Shown: positions 14,000 through 22,522, counted from the first letter of the stretch. The stretch is 22,536 nt of DNA from JBJXGF01 sp046153015 (GCA_046153015.1 JBJXGF010000100.1:1-22536); one strand, 5' to 3'. Notes: generated from the letters alone by a model not told the origin. Numbers and translations: made by a program.

Positions 14000-14908
14000 A
14001 TGAGCCGACTGTGCGAGGGCCGGATCTGCGTCGTGACCGGCGCCGGGCGCGGCATCGGGCGAGAGCACGCGTTGATGCTGGCCAGCCACGGGGCGAAGGT
14101 CGTGGTCAACGACCTCGGCGGGGCCGTCGACGGGACCGGCGCCGACCGCAGCCCGGCCCAGCAGGTGGTCGACGAGATCGCCGGCATGGGCGGCGAGGCG
14201 GTGGCCAACACCGACAACGTGGCCGACTGGGAGGGCGCCCAGCGCCTCGTCAACACCGCCGTCGAGACCTTCGGCGGCCTCGACGTGGTGCTCTGCAACG
14301 CCGGCATCCTGCGCGACCGGATGGTGATGAACCAGACCGAGGAGGAGTGGGACGCGGTCATCAACGTCCACCTGAAGGGCACCTTCGCCCCCACCCGCTG
14401 GGCCTCCGCGTACTGGCGGGACAAGGTGAAGAACGGCGAGGCCGTCGACGCCCGGGTCATCACCACCACCTCGGTGTCGGGCATCTACGGCAACCCGGGC
14501 CAGACCAACTACGGCGCCGCCAAGGCCGGCATCGCCGCGTTCACGATCATCGCCGCCCGGGAGCTGAGGCGATACGGCATCACGGTCAACTCGATCGCCC
14601 CCGGGGCGCTCACCCGCATGACCGAGGGCCTCGCCGGCATGGAGGCCCGCAACGACGAGGAGCGGGAGATGATGAACCCCCGCTGGGTCGCGCCGATCGG
14701 CGCCTGGCTCGCCTCCACCGAGTCGGCGGGTGTGACCGGGCGGGTGTTCGAGGCCTCCGGCCGGGTGTTCGGCATCGCCGAGAGCTGGCATCGCGGGCCC
14801 ACCGTCGCCCCGGTCGACGACCCGACCAAGCTCGGCCCGATCGTCGCCGACCTGCTGAAGCGGGCCCGGCCCAACGCCGACATGTCCGGCCAGGACGAGA
14901 AGGACTGA
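14000..14908 (+). CDS. SDR-family (3R)-hydroxyacyl-CoA dehydrogenase-like oxidoreductase
   Basis: This 302-residue classical SDR has the NAD(P) motif TGAGRGIG (13-20), the acidic strand end VVVNDLGG (35-41) that favours NAD, LCNAGIL (98-104), N122, and the catalytic S158, Y171 and K175 in TSVSGIYGNPGQTNYGAAK. The wording EHALMLASHGAKVVVNDLGG and GNPGQTNY is characteristic of the dehydrogenase part of peroxisomal multifunctional enzyme 2 (17beta-HSD4) and its bacterial relatives. These oxidise (3R)-hydroxyacyl-CoA to 3-ketoacyl-CoA. ATG 14000 is chosen over ATG 13994 because GCGAGGA (13987-13993) then has proper spacing. The MaoC hydratase gene begins 7 bp after the stop, so both are in one operon and probably catalyse consecutive steps. 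Confidence 0.92.
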   Translation: MSRLCEGRICVVTGAGRGIGREHALMLASHGAKVVVNDLGGAVDGTGADRSPAQQVVDEIAGMGGEAVANTDNVADWEGAQRLVNTAVETFGGLDVVLCNAGILRDRMVMNQTEEEWDAVINVHLKGTFAPTRWASAYWRDKVKNGEAVDARVITTTSVSGIYGNPGQTNYGAAKAGIAAFTIIAARELRRYGITVNSIAPGALTRMTEGLAGMEARNDEEREMMNPRWVAPIGAWLASTESAGVTGRVFEASGRVFGIAESWHRGPTVAPVDDPTKLGPIVADLLKRARPNADMSGQDEKD

Positions 14909-14915
14909 GGCGGCG

Positions 14916-15770
14916 ATGCCGGTCGACCTCTCCTCCGTCGGGGTCCCCTCGGCGCCCGCCGAGCGTTCCTGGGATTCCAAGGACTGCCTGCTCTACGCCG
15001 TGGGGGTGGGCGCCGGCGCCGCCGACCCGGCCGCCGAGCTGGAGTTCACCACCGAGAACTCGCGGGGCGTGACCCAGCGGGTGCTGCCGACGATGGCGGT
15101 GGTGCTGCCCGCCGGCGGGCTCGACATGCGGGCCTTCGGCGACATCGACCTGACCAAGGCGCTGCACGGGACCCAGTCCATCGAGCTGCACCGCGAGATC
15201 CCGGTCTCGGGGCGGCTGCGCACCGTGCACACGATCACCGCCATCTACGACAAGGGGAGCGCCGCGGTCGGCGAGCTCGAGACCCGCTGCACGCTGGCCG
15301 ACACCGACGAGGCGCTGTTCACCAACCGGATGACGCTGTTCATGCGGGGCGAAGGCGGCTTCGGCGGTGAGCGCGGCCCCTCCGCCGCCGGCGCCGCTCC
15401 GCCCGACCGGGCGCCCGACCACGAGGTCACCTACCAGACCCGGCCCGAGCAGCCGCTCCTCTACCGCCTGAACGGGGACCGCAACCCGCTGCACTCCGAC
15501 CCCGACTTCGCGCGGCGCGGCGGCTTCGACCGACCGATCCTGCACGGCCTGTGCACCTACGGCTTCACCGGCCGGGCGCTGCTCCACGCGGTGTGCGGCG
15601 GCGACCCGGCTCGGTTCAAGAGGATGGACGCCCGCTTCACCAGCCCGGTCATGCCGGGGGAGACGCTGACCGTCAAGATCTGGCGTTCGGACAGCGTCAG
15701 CTGCGTGTTCCTGACCGAGGCCGCCGGCGGGAGGGTCGTGCTCGACTCGGGCGTGCTCGTCCACACCTGA
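14916..15770 (+). CDS. MaoC-like (R)-specific enoyl-CoA hydratase 2
   Basis: The 284-residue protein has a double hot-dog architecture. The N-terminal half (about 18-145) is degenerate, while the C-terminal half has the complete hydratase 2 motif YRLNGDRNPLHSDPDFA (183-199), with catalytic D188 and H193, and then GGFDRPILHGLCTYG. It should hydrate trans-2-enoyl-CoA to (3R)-hydroxyacyl-CoA, the substrate of the SDR encoded just upstream. In eukaryotes these two activities are fused in multifunctional enzyme 2; here they are separate but adjacent polypeptides. The start ATG follows GAGGCGGCG and lies 7 bp behind the SDR stop. The chain length of the substrate (fatty acyl, sterol side chain or branched) cannot be told from sequence. 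Confidence 0.92.
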   Translation: MPVDLSSVGVPSAPAERSWDSKDCLLYAVGVGAGAADPAAELEFTTENSRGVTQRVLPTMAVVLPAGGLDMRAFGDIDLTKALHGTQSIELHREIPVSGRLRTVHTITAIYDKGSAAVGELETRCTLADTDEALFTNRMTLFMRGEGGFGGERGPSAAGAAPPDRAPDHEVTYQTRPEQPLLYRLNGDRNPLHSDPDFARRGGFDRPILHGLCTYGFTGRALLHAVCGGDPARFKRMDARFTSPVMPGETLTVKIWRSDSVSCVFLTEAAGGRVVLDSGVLVHT

Positions 15771-15771
15771 G

Positions 15772-15785
15772 CCGGCGGGCGCCGG
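15772..15785. terminator. short GC hairpin between convergent MaoC and nucS ends
   Basis: CCGGCG (15772-15777), GG and CGCCGG (15780-15785) form a perfect hairpin in the 30-bp space between two convergent stop codons. It has no T-tract on either side, so it is at best a weak bidirectional terminator. Confidence 0.3.
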
Positions 15786-15800
15786 ACGCGGTGCTGCGGC

Positions 15801-16460
15801 TCAGAACAGGCGCAGCTCGGCCCGTTCGGCGCCGCGCAGCGCGTCGTAGTCGACCTCCACGCAGCCGATGCCGCGGTCGGCGGCGAGCACTTTCGCCTGG
15901 GGCTTGATCTCCTGGGCCACGAACACGCCGCGCACCGGCGCCAGGCGCGGGTCGAGGTTCAGCCGGTCGAGGTAGCGGGTGAGCTGCTCCACCCCGTCGA
16001 TCTCGCCCCGCCGCTTGATCTCCACCGCCACCGCCGCCCCGGCCGAGTCACGGCAGAGCAGGTCGACCGGACCGATGTCGGTCGGGTGCTCCCGCCGCAC
16101 GAGGCGCAAGCCCGGGGCGATCGCCTCCACGTCGGCCGCCAACAGCTCCTGCAGGTGGGCCTCCACGCCGTCCTTCACCAGGCCGGGGTCCACGCCGAGG
16201 TCGTGGCTGGAGTCGGCCAGCACCTCGAACAGCCGGATCACCAGCCGCTCACCCTTCGGGTTGGTGACCGACCACACGCCGTCGCCCTCCACCAGCCGGT
16301 TCGGCGCGTTCATCCAGTTCAGCGGCTTGTACGCCCCGCCGTCGGCGTGGATCGCCACGCAGCCGTCGGCCTTGACCATGATCAGGCGAACCGCCGGCGC
16401 CAGGCGGGCGGCCAGCCGGCCCTCGTACTCGACCTCGCAGCGGGCGATCAACAGGCGCAC
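15801..16460 (-). CDS. nucS: mismatch-specific endonuclease NucS/EndoMS
   Basis: This 219-residue protein is the actinobacterial/archaeal NucS. The N-terminal DNA-binding and dimerisation half begins MRLLIARCEVEYEGRLAARL and includes KPLNWMNAPN (45-54), which recognises DNA. The C-terminal RecB-like nuclease half has D133 (GPVDLLC), E147 and K149 (AVAVEIKRRG), followed by GVEQLTRYLDRL. The spacing of D, E and K matches the family active site. NucS cuts both strands near mismatches and replaces MutS/MutL in most actinobacteria. The last residues ELRLF resemble a beta-clamp binding peptide, and clamp dependence is known for bacterial NucS. The start is GTG at 16460, with a TAGGGT box 8 nt upstream, suggesting a leaderless message. 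The ABC1-type gene upstream on the same strand ends 22 bp before it. Confidence 0.95.
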   Translation of the reverse strand: MRLLIARCEVEYEGRLAARLAPAVRLIMVKADGCVAIHADGGAYKPLNWMNAPNRLVEGDGVWSVTNPKGERLVIRLFEVLADSSHDLGVDPGLVKDGVEAHLQELLAADVEAIAPGLRLVRREHPTDIGPVDLLCRDSAGAAVAVEIKRRGEIDGVEQLTRYLDRLNLDPRLAPVRGVFVAQEIKPQAKVLAADRGIGCVEVDYDALRGAERAELRLF

Positions 16461-16468
16461 GGCCCGCC

Positions 16469-16474
16469 ACCCTA
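16469..16474 (-). promoter_or_regulatory. putative -10 box for a leaderless nucS transcript
   Basis: TAGGGT on the minus strand is followed by 8 nt (GGCGGGCC) and the GTG start. It sits in the 22-bp gap after the ABC1-type gene, so nucS may be transcribed separately. Confidence 0.45.
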
Positions 16475-16482
16475 CAAGGCGC

Positions 16483-18102
16483 CTACTCCGCCGGACGGGA
16501 CCGCAGGCGGCTGCGGATCAGCTCCCGGCGGCGCTGCAGGTCTCGGTAGGTGAGCGACGAGGTGGCCGCCGGGTCCACCCCGAAGGAGGCCTTCATGCCG
16601 TACAGATCGAGCTGGTCGAGCTGGTAGGCGGCGGGGTCCATGCCCACCTCGGCGGCGATGCGGGCGCCGTGGGTCTGGGCGAAGTAGGTGGAGAGGTGGG
16701 TGATCTCGGCGAAGAGGTCGAGGTCGGGGGCGAGCCGGGCGATGGCGCCGTCGAGGAACACGAGGTTCTTCACGAACAGCATCAGCGGCTTGGGCAGCCG
16801 CGCCCCGTAGCCGAGCAGCGCCTTCACCACCCGCTGGACCTCCTTGACCAGCTCGTCGGGCGTGAACGCGGTCGGGTCCACCGGCGGGCCCTCGAGGTTG
16901 AGCTCGGCGATCACCGCGGCCAGGTCGGTGTCGGGCGGCAGCGCGCCGAGGTCGCGCAACGCGCCGAGCTGGGTGGTCACGTCGTTCATCGTGGCCCCCA
17001 CCAGCAGGCGCAGGAAGCCGAGCCGCTCGCCCTGGGTCATGCGGGCCGTGATCCCGAAGTCCAGCAGGGCGGTGCGCCCGTCGGGCTGCACGAGCAGGTT
17101 CCCGCCGTGCAGGTCCCCGTGGAACAGGCCGTGCAGCATGCAGCCCTCGAGGAAGGCGACCATGCCGGTGCGCACGATGGCCTCGGTGTCGACCCCGGCG
17201 GCCTTCATGCCGGCCACGTCGTCGAAGTTGAACCCGTCCAGGCGCTCCATCACCAGCACCCGGGGCGTCACCAGCTCGGGGTGCGGGCGGGGCACCACGT
17301 AGCCCCGCTGGCCGAGGACGCGCAGCGAGGCGGCGATGTCGAGCATGTTCTGCGCCTCGAGGCGGAAGTCGAGCTCCTCGGTGATCGTCTGCGCGAACAG
17401 CTCGACCAGCGCCGGCGGGTTGGCCAACGCCGCCACCGGGATCCGCCCGATGAGGAACGGCGCGAGCCAGGCCATCACCTCGAGGTCGGCGGCCACGAGC
17501 CGCCCGACCGAGGGCCGCTGCACCTTGACCACCACGTCGACCCCCGCGACGCCCGGCCGGGCGGGCGCCAGCCGCGCCCGGTGCACCTGCGCGATCGACG
17601 CGGCGGCGACCGCCCGGCGCTCGAAGCGCTCGAACACCTCCTCCAGCGGTCGGCCGAGCTCCTCCTCAACCACCTGGCGGATCTCGTGCCACGGCTCGGG
17701 CGGCACGCGGTCGCGCAGGGTGCGGAACTGCGACACCAGCTCGGGCGGGAACAGCCCCTCCCCGGAGGAGATGATCTGGCCCAGCTTGATGTAGGTGGGC
17801 CCGAGCGCTTCGGCGGCGACGCGCAGGCGCCGGGAGATGCCGGTCTTCGAGCTCGACCCGCCGGCCCGGCGCTCCTGCAGCCACCAGCGCCCCACCGCCG
17901 AGCCGAGCAGGCGCACCACGCGCACCACCCGCGCGCCGGGGGGCAGCCGGCGGGGGGCCACCAGCTCCGGGACGCGTCGAGCCGCCATCGCACGGGCCGC
18001 CGGCACCGCCCGGCGCCACGGCATCGCCTCGGGGTCGACGAGCCACGGGGGCCGGTCGCTGAACGCGCCGACTGCGAGGTCGGCGGGGGAGGGGCTCGGC
18101 AC
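16483..18102 (-). CDS. ABC1/AarF/UbiB-family atypical kinase-like protein
   Basis: This protein of about 539 residues has the ABC1 (UbiB/ADCK) domain pattern. The KxGQ motif lies in YIKLGQIISS (104-113), the Ala-rich loop in VAAASIAQVH (165-174) and the ATP-lysine in VVVKVQRP (190-197). EELDFRLEAQN follows at 242-252, the catalytic HGDLHGGN at 328-335 and LLDFG at 346-350. Family members bind and hydrolyse ATP and in many organisms support quinone or isoprenoid-lipid synthesis; the direct substrate is uncertain. The GTG at 18102 is chosen because earlier in-frame codons run into the upstream CysQ stop region; a CTG three codons further up (18111) is possible. It follows the first CysQ-like gene after 23 bp on the same strand, consistent with cotranscription. 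The C-terminal 130 residues contain hydrophobic helices that may associate with membrane. Confidence 0.9.
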   Translation of the reverse strand: MPSPSPADLAVGAFSDRPPWLVDPEAMPWRRAVPAARAMAARRVPELVAPRRLPPGARVVRVVRLLGSAVGRWWLQERRAGGSSSKTGISRRLRVAAEALGPTYIKLGQIISSGEGLFPPELVSQFRTLRDRVPPEPWHEIRQVVEEELGRPLEEVFERFERRAVAAASIAQVHRARLAPARPGVAGVDVVVKVQRPSVGRLVAADLEVMAWLAPFLIGRIPVAALANPPALVELFAQTITEELDFRLEAQNMLDIAASLRVLGQRGYVVPRPHPELVTPRVLVMERLDGFNFDDVAGMKAAGVDTEAIVRTGMVAFLEGCMLHGLFHGDLHGGNLLVQPDGRTALLDFGITARMTQGERLGFLRLLVGATMNDVTTQLGALRDLGALPPDTDLAAVIAELNLEGPPVDPTAFTPDELVKEVQRVVKALLGYGARLPKPLMLFVKNLVFLDGAIARLAPDLDLFAEITHLSTYFAQTHGARIAAEVGMDPAAYQLDQLDLYGMKASFGVDPAATSSLTYRDLQRRRELIRSRLRSRPAE

Positions 18103-18125
18103 GTCTTCCAGTAGTAGCGGCCGGG

Positions 18126-18950
18126 CTAGCTGTACCGGCTCCGGCGCATGGCCCGGGACAGGTGGTCGAGGCACACCTCGGCCAGCTCGGGGCGGCAAAT
18201 CAAGAAGTCGGGCAGGTACACCGAGGAGTTGTTGTAGACCAGCTCGCTGCCGTCGATGCGGGAGCAGTGCAGCCCGGCCGCCAACGCCACCGCCACCGGG
18301 GCGCAGTTGTCCCACTCGTACTGACCACCCGAGTGGGCGTAGACGTCGGCCTGGCCCATGACCACCGCCATCGCCTTCGCCCCCGCCGAGCCCATCGAGA
18401 GCAGCCTGCCCTTCAGGCCGGTGACCAGCACCTGCGCCGCCGCCGAGGGATGCCAGCGGCTGGCCACCACCCGGGGCGGGCCGGGCTCGGCAGGCGGCGT
18501 CGCCGGTGGGTTCCCGGTGTCGAGCGTGATGCCCATGGCCGGCAGCGACACCGCGCCGGCGGCCGGGCGCCCCTTGATCACCAGCGCGATGTGCACCGCC
18601 CAGTCGGTGCGGGGCGGCTGGCCGAACTCGTTGGTGCCGTCGAGCGGGTCGACGATCCACACCCGCTCGGCCGACAGGCGCGCCCGGTTGTCGGCCCCCT
18701 CCTCGGAGAGCACGAGGTCGCCCGGCCGAGCCGCGGTGAGCAGGCGCATGATCAGGTCGTGCGCCTGGCGGTCGCCCTCGTCCTCGAGCTCCCAGCTGCT
18801 GGTGCCGGCGGCGAGCAGCTCACGGCGCAGCTCCACCAGCAGCACGCCGGTCTCGGTGGCCACCTCGGCGGCGAGGCGATGGTCGTCGAGCTCCGCCAGC
18901 CCCGCTCGCGGGTCGCCCTCGGCGCGGCCGTCCCGGGCCGGGCGGCTCAA
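18126..18950 (-). CDS. CysQ-like 3'(2'),5'-bisphosphate nucleotidase / inositol monophosphatase family (copy 1)
   Basis: The 274-residue protein is a Mg-dependent, Li-sensitive phosphatase-fold enzyme. It has the metal ligands E83/E84 in LSEEG, WIVDPLDGTNEF (D101, D104, G105, T106) and D214 in YEWDNCAP. The GSAGAKAMAVVMGQAD segment is typical of the CysQ group, which removes the 3'-phosphate from PAP formed in sulfate assimilation or acts on inositol phosphates. Its precise substrate is not certain. The start appears to be TTG 18950: an in-frame TGA lies just upstream (18962-18960), and the TTG overlaps the stop of an 11-codon leader ORF as TTGA. It is paralogous to the neighbouring gene 19044-19865, with which it shares all motifs and length. 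The ABC1-type gene follows after 23 bp. Confidence 0.9.
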   Translation of the reverse strand: MSRPARDGRAEGDPRAGLAELDDHRLAAEVATETGVLLVELRRELLAAGTSSWELEDEGDRQAHDLIMRLLTAARPGDLVLSEEGADNRARLSAERVWIVDPLDGTNEFGQPPRTDWAVHIALVIKGRPAAGAVSLPAMGITLDTGNPPATPPAEPGPPRVVASRWHPSAAAQVLVTGLKGRLLSMGSAGAKAMAVVMGQADVYAHSGGQYEWDNCAPVAVALAAGLHCSRIDGSELVYNNSSVYLPDFLICRPELAEVCLDHLSRAMRRSRYS

Positions 18951-18982
18951 CCGTCGACCTCACAGCGTCTGGTGCGCTTCAC
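18947..18982 (-). CDS. possible 11-codon leader peptide before CysQ copy 1
   Basis: A strong GGAGG (18992-18988) lies 5 nt before a GTG at 18982, opening a frame of 11 codons (VKRTRRCEVDG) that ends in TGA at 18949-18947. That stop overlaps the TTG start of the CysQ-like gene by TTGA, so ribosomes leaving the leader could restart on the phosphatase gene. The leader contains one Cys codon next to Arg-Arg. The structure is seen directly; expression and any regulatory role are inference. Confidence 0.4.
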   Translation of the reverse strand: MKRTRRCEVDG

Positions 18983-19043
18983 GGCAACCTCCGGCGTCGG
19001 CGCTGGCACGATCATGACACGTGAGCGCGGCCCCGGCCGGAAG

Positions 19044-19865
19044 TCACCGCAGCCCCGCCAGCGCGTCGAGCACGGCCTGGGACCGCTCCGGGCGGCAGAT
19101 CAGCAGGTCGGGGAGGTACGGGTCGGCGGCGTTGAAGCGCAGCGGCGAGCCGTCCAGGCGGCTCACGTGGAGGCCGGCGGCGGCGGCGACCACCGCCGGG
19201 GCGCACACGTCCCACTCGTGCATCCCGCCGTCGTGCACGTAGGCGTCGGCCTCGCCCCGCACCACCGCCATCGCCTTGGCCCCGGCCGAGCCGAGCCGGT
19301 GCAGCTCGGCGCCCAGCCGCGCCGCCAGCGCCGCGGCGAAACCCGGCGGCCGGGAGCGGCTCACCAGGATCCGGGGGTGGGCGGCCGGCCTCGGCGGGGG
19401 AGGCGGCGGCGGGCTCGCGGTGGCGACCACCACGCCCAACGCCGGCAGGGCCACGGCCCCGGCGGCGGCGACCCCGTCCAGCGCCAGCGCCACGTGGACC
19501 GCCCAGTCCGTGCGTCCGCGCTCGCCGAACTCCTTGGTGCCGTCGAGCGGGTCGACGATCCACACCCGCCGAGCGGCGAGGCGGCCGGGGTCGTGGCGCT
19601 CGCCTTCCTCGGAGAGCACGGCGTCGCCCGGCCGGGCGGCGGCCAGCGCGCCGAGGAGCAGGTGGTGGGAGGCGGCGTCGGCGGCGTCGCGCACAGCGTC
19701 GGCGGCGGCGGCGTCGTCGGCGGGGCTTTCGTTCGGGCGTTCGTCCTGGTCGGGCTCGTGGGCGGCGGCCCGCAGCTCGATCAGCAGGCGCCCGGCGGCG
19801 GCGGCGAGCTCGGCGGCGAGGTCGTGATCAGCGGGCGGGGCGAACGCGGGCAGGTCGCTCGACAT
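19044..19865 (-). CDS. CysQ-like 3'(2'),5'-bisphosphate nucleotidase / inositol monophosphatase family (copy 2)
   Basis: This 273-residue paralogue of the next gene on the same strand has identical motif order: LSEEG (E86/E87), WIVDPLDGTKEFGERGRTDWAV (D105, D108, G109, T110) and HEWDVCAPAVV (D219), plus GSAGAKAMAVVRGEAD. The GTKEF variant and GRTDWAVHVAL are typical of CysQ-type nucleotidases that hydrolyse PAP/PAPS. The N-terminal half has an Asp/Ala-rich insertion (about 38-66) and a Pro run at 152-158 that the other copy lacks. ATG 19865 is preceded by TAGGGT with a 9-nt spacer, suggesting a leaderless promoter. Its stop lies 93 bp from the TTG start of copy 1, so the two and the ABC1 gene may form one transcription unit. 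Confidence 0.9.
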   Translation of the reverse strand: MSSDLPAFAPPADHDLAAELAAAAGRLLIELRAAAHEPDQDERPNESPADDAAAADAVRDAADAASHHLLLGALAAARPGDAVLSEEGERHDPGRLAARRVWIVDPLDGTKEFGERGRTDWAVHVALALDGVAAAGAVALPALGVVVATASPPPPPPPRPAAHPRILVSRSRPPGFAAALAARLGAELHRLGSAGAKAMAVVRGEADAYVHDGGMHEWDVCAPAVVAAAAGLHVSRLDGSPLRFNAADPYLPDLLICRPERSQAVLDALAGLR

Positions 19866-19874
19866 GGCGCTGCG

Positions 19875-19880
19875 ACCCTA
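19875..19880 (-). promoter_or_regulatory. putative -10 box for CysQ copy 2 (leaderless)
   Basis: TAGGGT on the minus strand, then 9 nt, then ATG at 19865. Confidence 0.45.
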
Positions 19881-19959
19881 CCGGGCCCGGCCGCCCTGCC
19901 CCGGCCCGAACAACGAGCGGGAGCACTCGTCACGCGCCCTCGGCCGGTTCAGCCGAGAA

Positions 19960-19999
19960 TGTCGACGGTCAGCGGCGTGACGAACACGGATCGTCGACA
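19960..19999. repeat. spaced inverted repeat TGTCGACG / CGTCGACA
   Basis: The 8-bp arms (19960-19967 and 19992-19999) are exact inverses separated by 24 bp, each including the palindrome GTCGAC. It lies about 95-135 bp upstream of CysQ copy 2 and could be a regulator site; nothing further supports that. Confidence 0.3.
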
Positions 20000-20077
20000 A
20001 TCGCTGCGCCCGGGCGGCGCGTCCTGTGACGTTTTCTCCCACTCACGTGGTTCACCCCCGCCGGCGGGCGCCGCTCG

Positions 20078-20174
20078 CCTTCGCTTCGCTCTCAGTTCTC
20101 ATGCTGGGGGCTGCGCCCCCAGGCCCCATCTGCGTCCGGCTCGCTGCGCTCGCTCGGCCGCCTTCGCTTCGCTC
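20078..20174. repeat. GC-rich repeat island with two copies of CCTTCGCTTCGCTC
   Basis: The 14-mer CCTTCGCTTCGCTC occurs at 20078-20091 and 20161-20174. Between them are the hairpin at 20104-20122 and a related run GGCTCGCTGCGCTCGCTC (20138-20155). The second copy includes the first two bases of the zinc-protein gene's stop codon (complement). Such tokens resemble dispersed intergenic repeats of high-GC genomes; only the local copies can be seen here. Confidence 0.5.
20104..20122. terminator. strong symmetrical hairpin, probable terminator of the ettA operon
   Basis: CTGGGGGC (20104-20111), loop TGC, GCCCCCAG (20115-20122) is a perfect 8-bp GC hairpin about 50 bp past the stop of the minus-strand zinc-protein gene. 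No T-run follows, which is common in actinobacteria. Confidence 0.45.
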
Positions 20175-20430
20175 AGTCGGTCGCACCGTAGGGCTCACGG
20201 GCGTCGGTGTAGCACTGAGCGTGGTAATGCTCGACGCGATCCCAGCGGCCGTCTTCGTACACGTTGCAGATCACCTGCTGGAGGCGCAGCTTCGCCTGGA
20301 ACTTGATCCGTTCACCGCAGAGGGCGCAGTCGATGTAGTTGCCGGCCTCGACCGTGCGCAGCACCGCCCGGCTCTTGCGCTCGACGGTCAGCCGCTGGGC
20401 CTCGGCTGCAATCTCCGTAGGCGTGGACAT
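20173..20430 (-). CDS. small putative zinc-binding protein of unknown function (85 residues)
   Basis: The protein has a helical N-terminus rich in Arg/Glu (AEAQRLTVERKSRAVLRTVE) and then a Cys/His-rich module: C35-A-L-C38, C55, H68-Y-H70 and C73. The CxxC...HxHxxC layout suggests a treble-clef or zinc-ribbon knuckle of the kind used in small regulators and nucleic-acid-binding proteins; this is inference. The ATG at 20430 begins MSTPTEIAAEAQ. A TAGAGT box ends only 3 nt before it, too close for a standard leaderless start, so it is more likely transcribed with the two genes upstream (39 bp gap to the membrane protein). The stop codon lies at the edge of the repeat island. I do not recognise a named family. 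Confidence 0.75.
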   Translation of the reverse strand: MSTPTEIAAEAQRLTVERKSRAVLRTVEAGNYIDCALCGERIKFQAKLRLQQVICNVYEDGRWDRVEHYHAQCYTDAREPYGATD

Positions 20431-20469
20431 GTCACTCTATCGGCGCGGGCGCGAGCCGGACCGTAGGAA

Positions 20470-20802
20470 CTACAGGCGGGGAATTCCACCAGGGTCCTGG
20501 CCGCGGGCGGCGCGCACCAACGCCCGCAGGCGGTCCTCGTCGGCGCCGTCGCGCACGAGGGCCTGGATTTGCGCCTCGAGCCCGGCCGCGTCGGCCTCGT
20601 CGAGCCGGGTCGGCGCCGCCGGGCGCCGCCGCTCGAGGGCGTTCACGGTGGCGGTCGAGACCATCAGGCACAACGCGGCGGCCGCGGTGATCAGCCCGAA
20701 GGTGAGTGCAGCGGCCGTGCTGTCGGCGATCGAGCTCACGATCATGCCGGCGATCCCGCCCACGAACACCGCGAGCGAGCCGTAGCGGATGACCCCGAGC
20801 AC
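20470..20802 (-). CDS. small two-helix membrane protein of unknown function (110 residues)
   Basis: The start is a GTG at 20802 with GGGAGG 10 nt upstream. Two hydrophobic helices (about 8-27 and 29-51) form a hairpin in the membrane, and a charged cytoplasmic-looking tail follows (ALERRRPAAPTRLDEADAAG, then EAQIQALVRDGADEDRLRAL) that is predicted helical and may self-associate. No enzymatic motif is visible. It begins 32 bp after the ettA stop on the same strand and is followed after 39 bp by the small zinc protein, so the three probably share a transcript. Function is unknown; the helical-hairpin-plus-tail layout resembles many small actinobacterial envelope proteins, without a specific match I can name. 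Confidence 0.75.
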   Translation of the reverse strand: MLGVIRYGSLAVFVGGIAGMIVSSIADSTAAALTFGLITAAAALCLMVSTATVNALERRRPAAPTRLDEADAAGLEAQIQALVRDGADEDRLRALVRAARGQDPGGIPRL

Positions 20803-20834
20803 CGGCGCTGCGCCTCCCGAGCCCCTGGCCTCGC

Positions 20835-22514
<1,680 letters not shown>

Positions 22515-22522
22515 GAGAGGCG

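Larger units (their letters stand above)
19866..20172. other. 307-bp gene-free spacer with repeats and hairpins
   Basis: No credible gene is seen here. From left to right it holds a TAGGGT -10 box for CysQ copy 2 (19875-19880), a CTCGGC/GCCGAG hairpin (19939-19957), an 8-bp inverted repeat TGTCGACG/CGTCGACA (19960-19967 and 19992-19999), and the repeat and hairpin island from 20071 on. The plus-strand open frame through it has codon use unlike neighbouring genes and is treated as noise. Confidence 0.6.

Noticed and set aside
13879..14484. Upstream extension of the VanW gene
   Set aside because: It would run antisense through the SDR gene. The VanW protein has a clean signal-anchor start at 13878.
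19939..19957. CTCGGC/GCCGAG stem considered as part of a tRNA or small RNA
   Set aside because: No acceptor stem, anticodon arm or T-loop pattern surrounds it; kept only as a hairpin within the spacer.
18162..20306. Very long plus-strand frame across both CysQ genes
   Set aside because: Both antisense genes have intact metal-binding motifs, and the plus-strand product is compositionally biased and domain-free.
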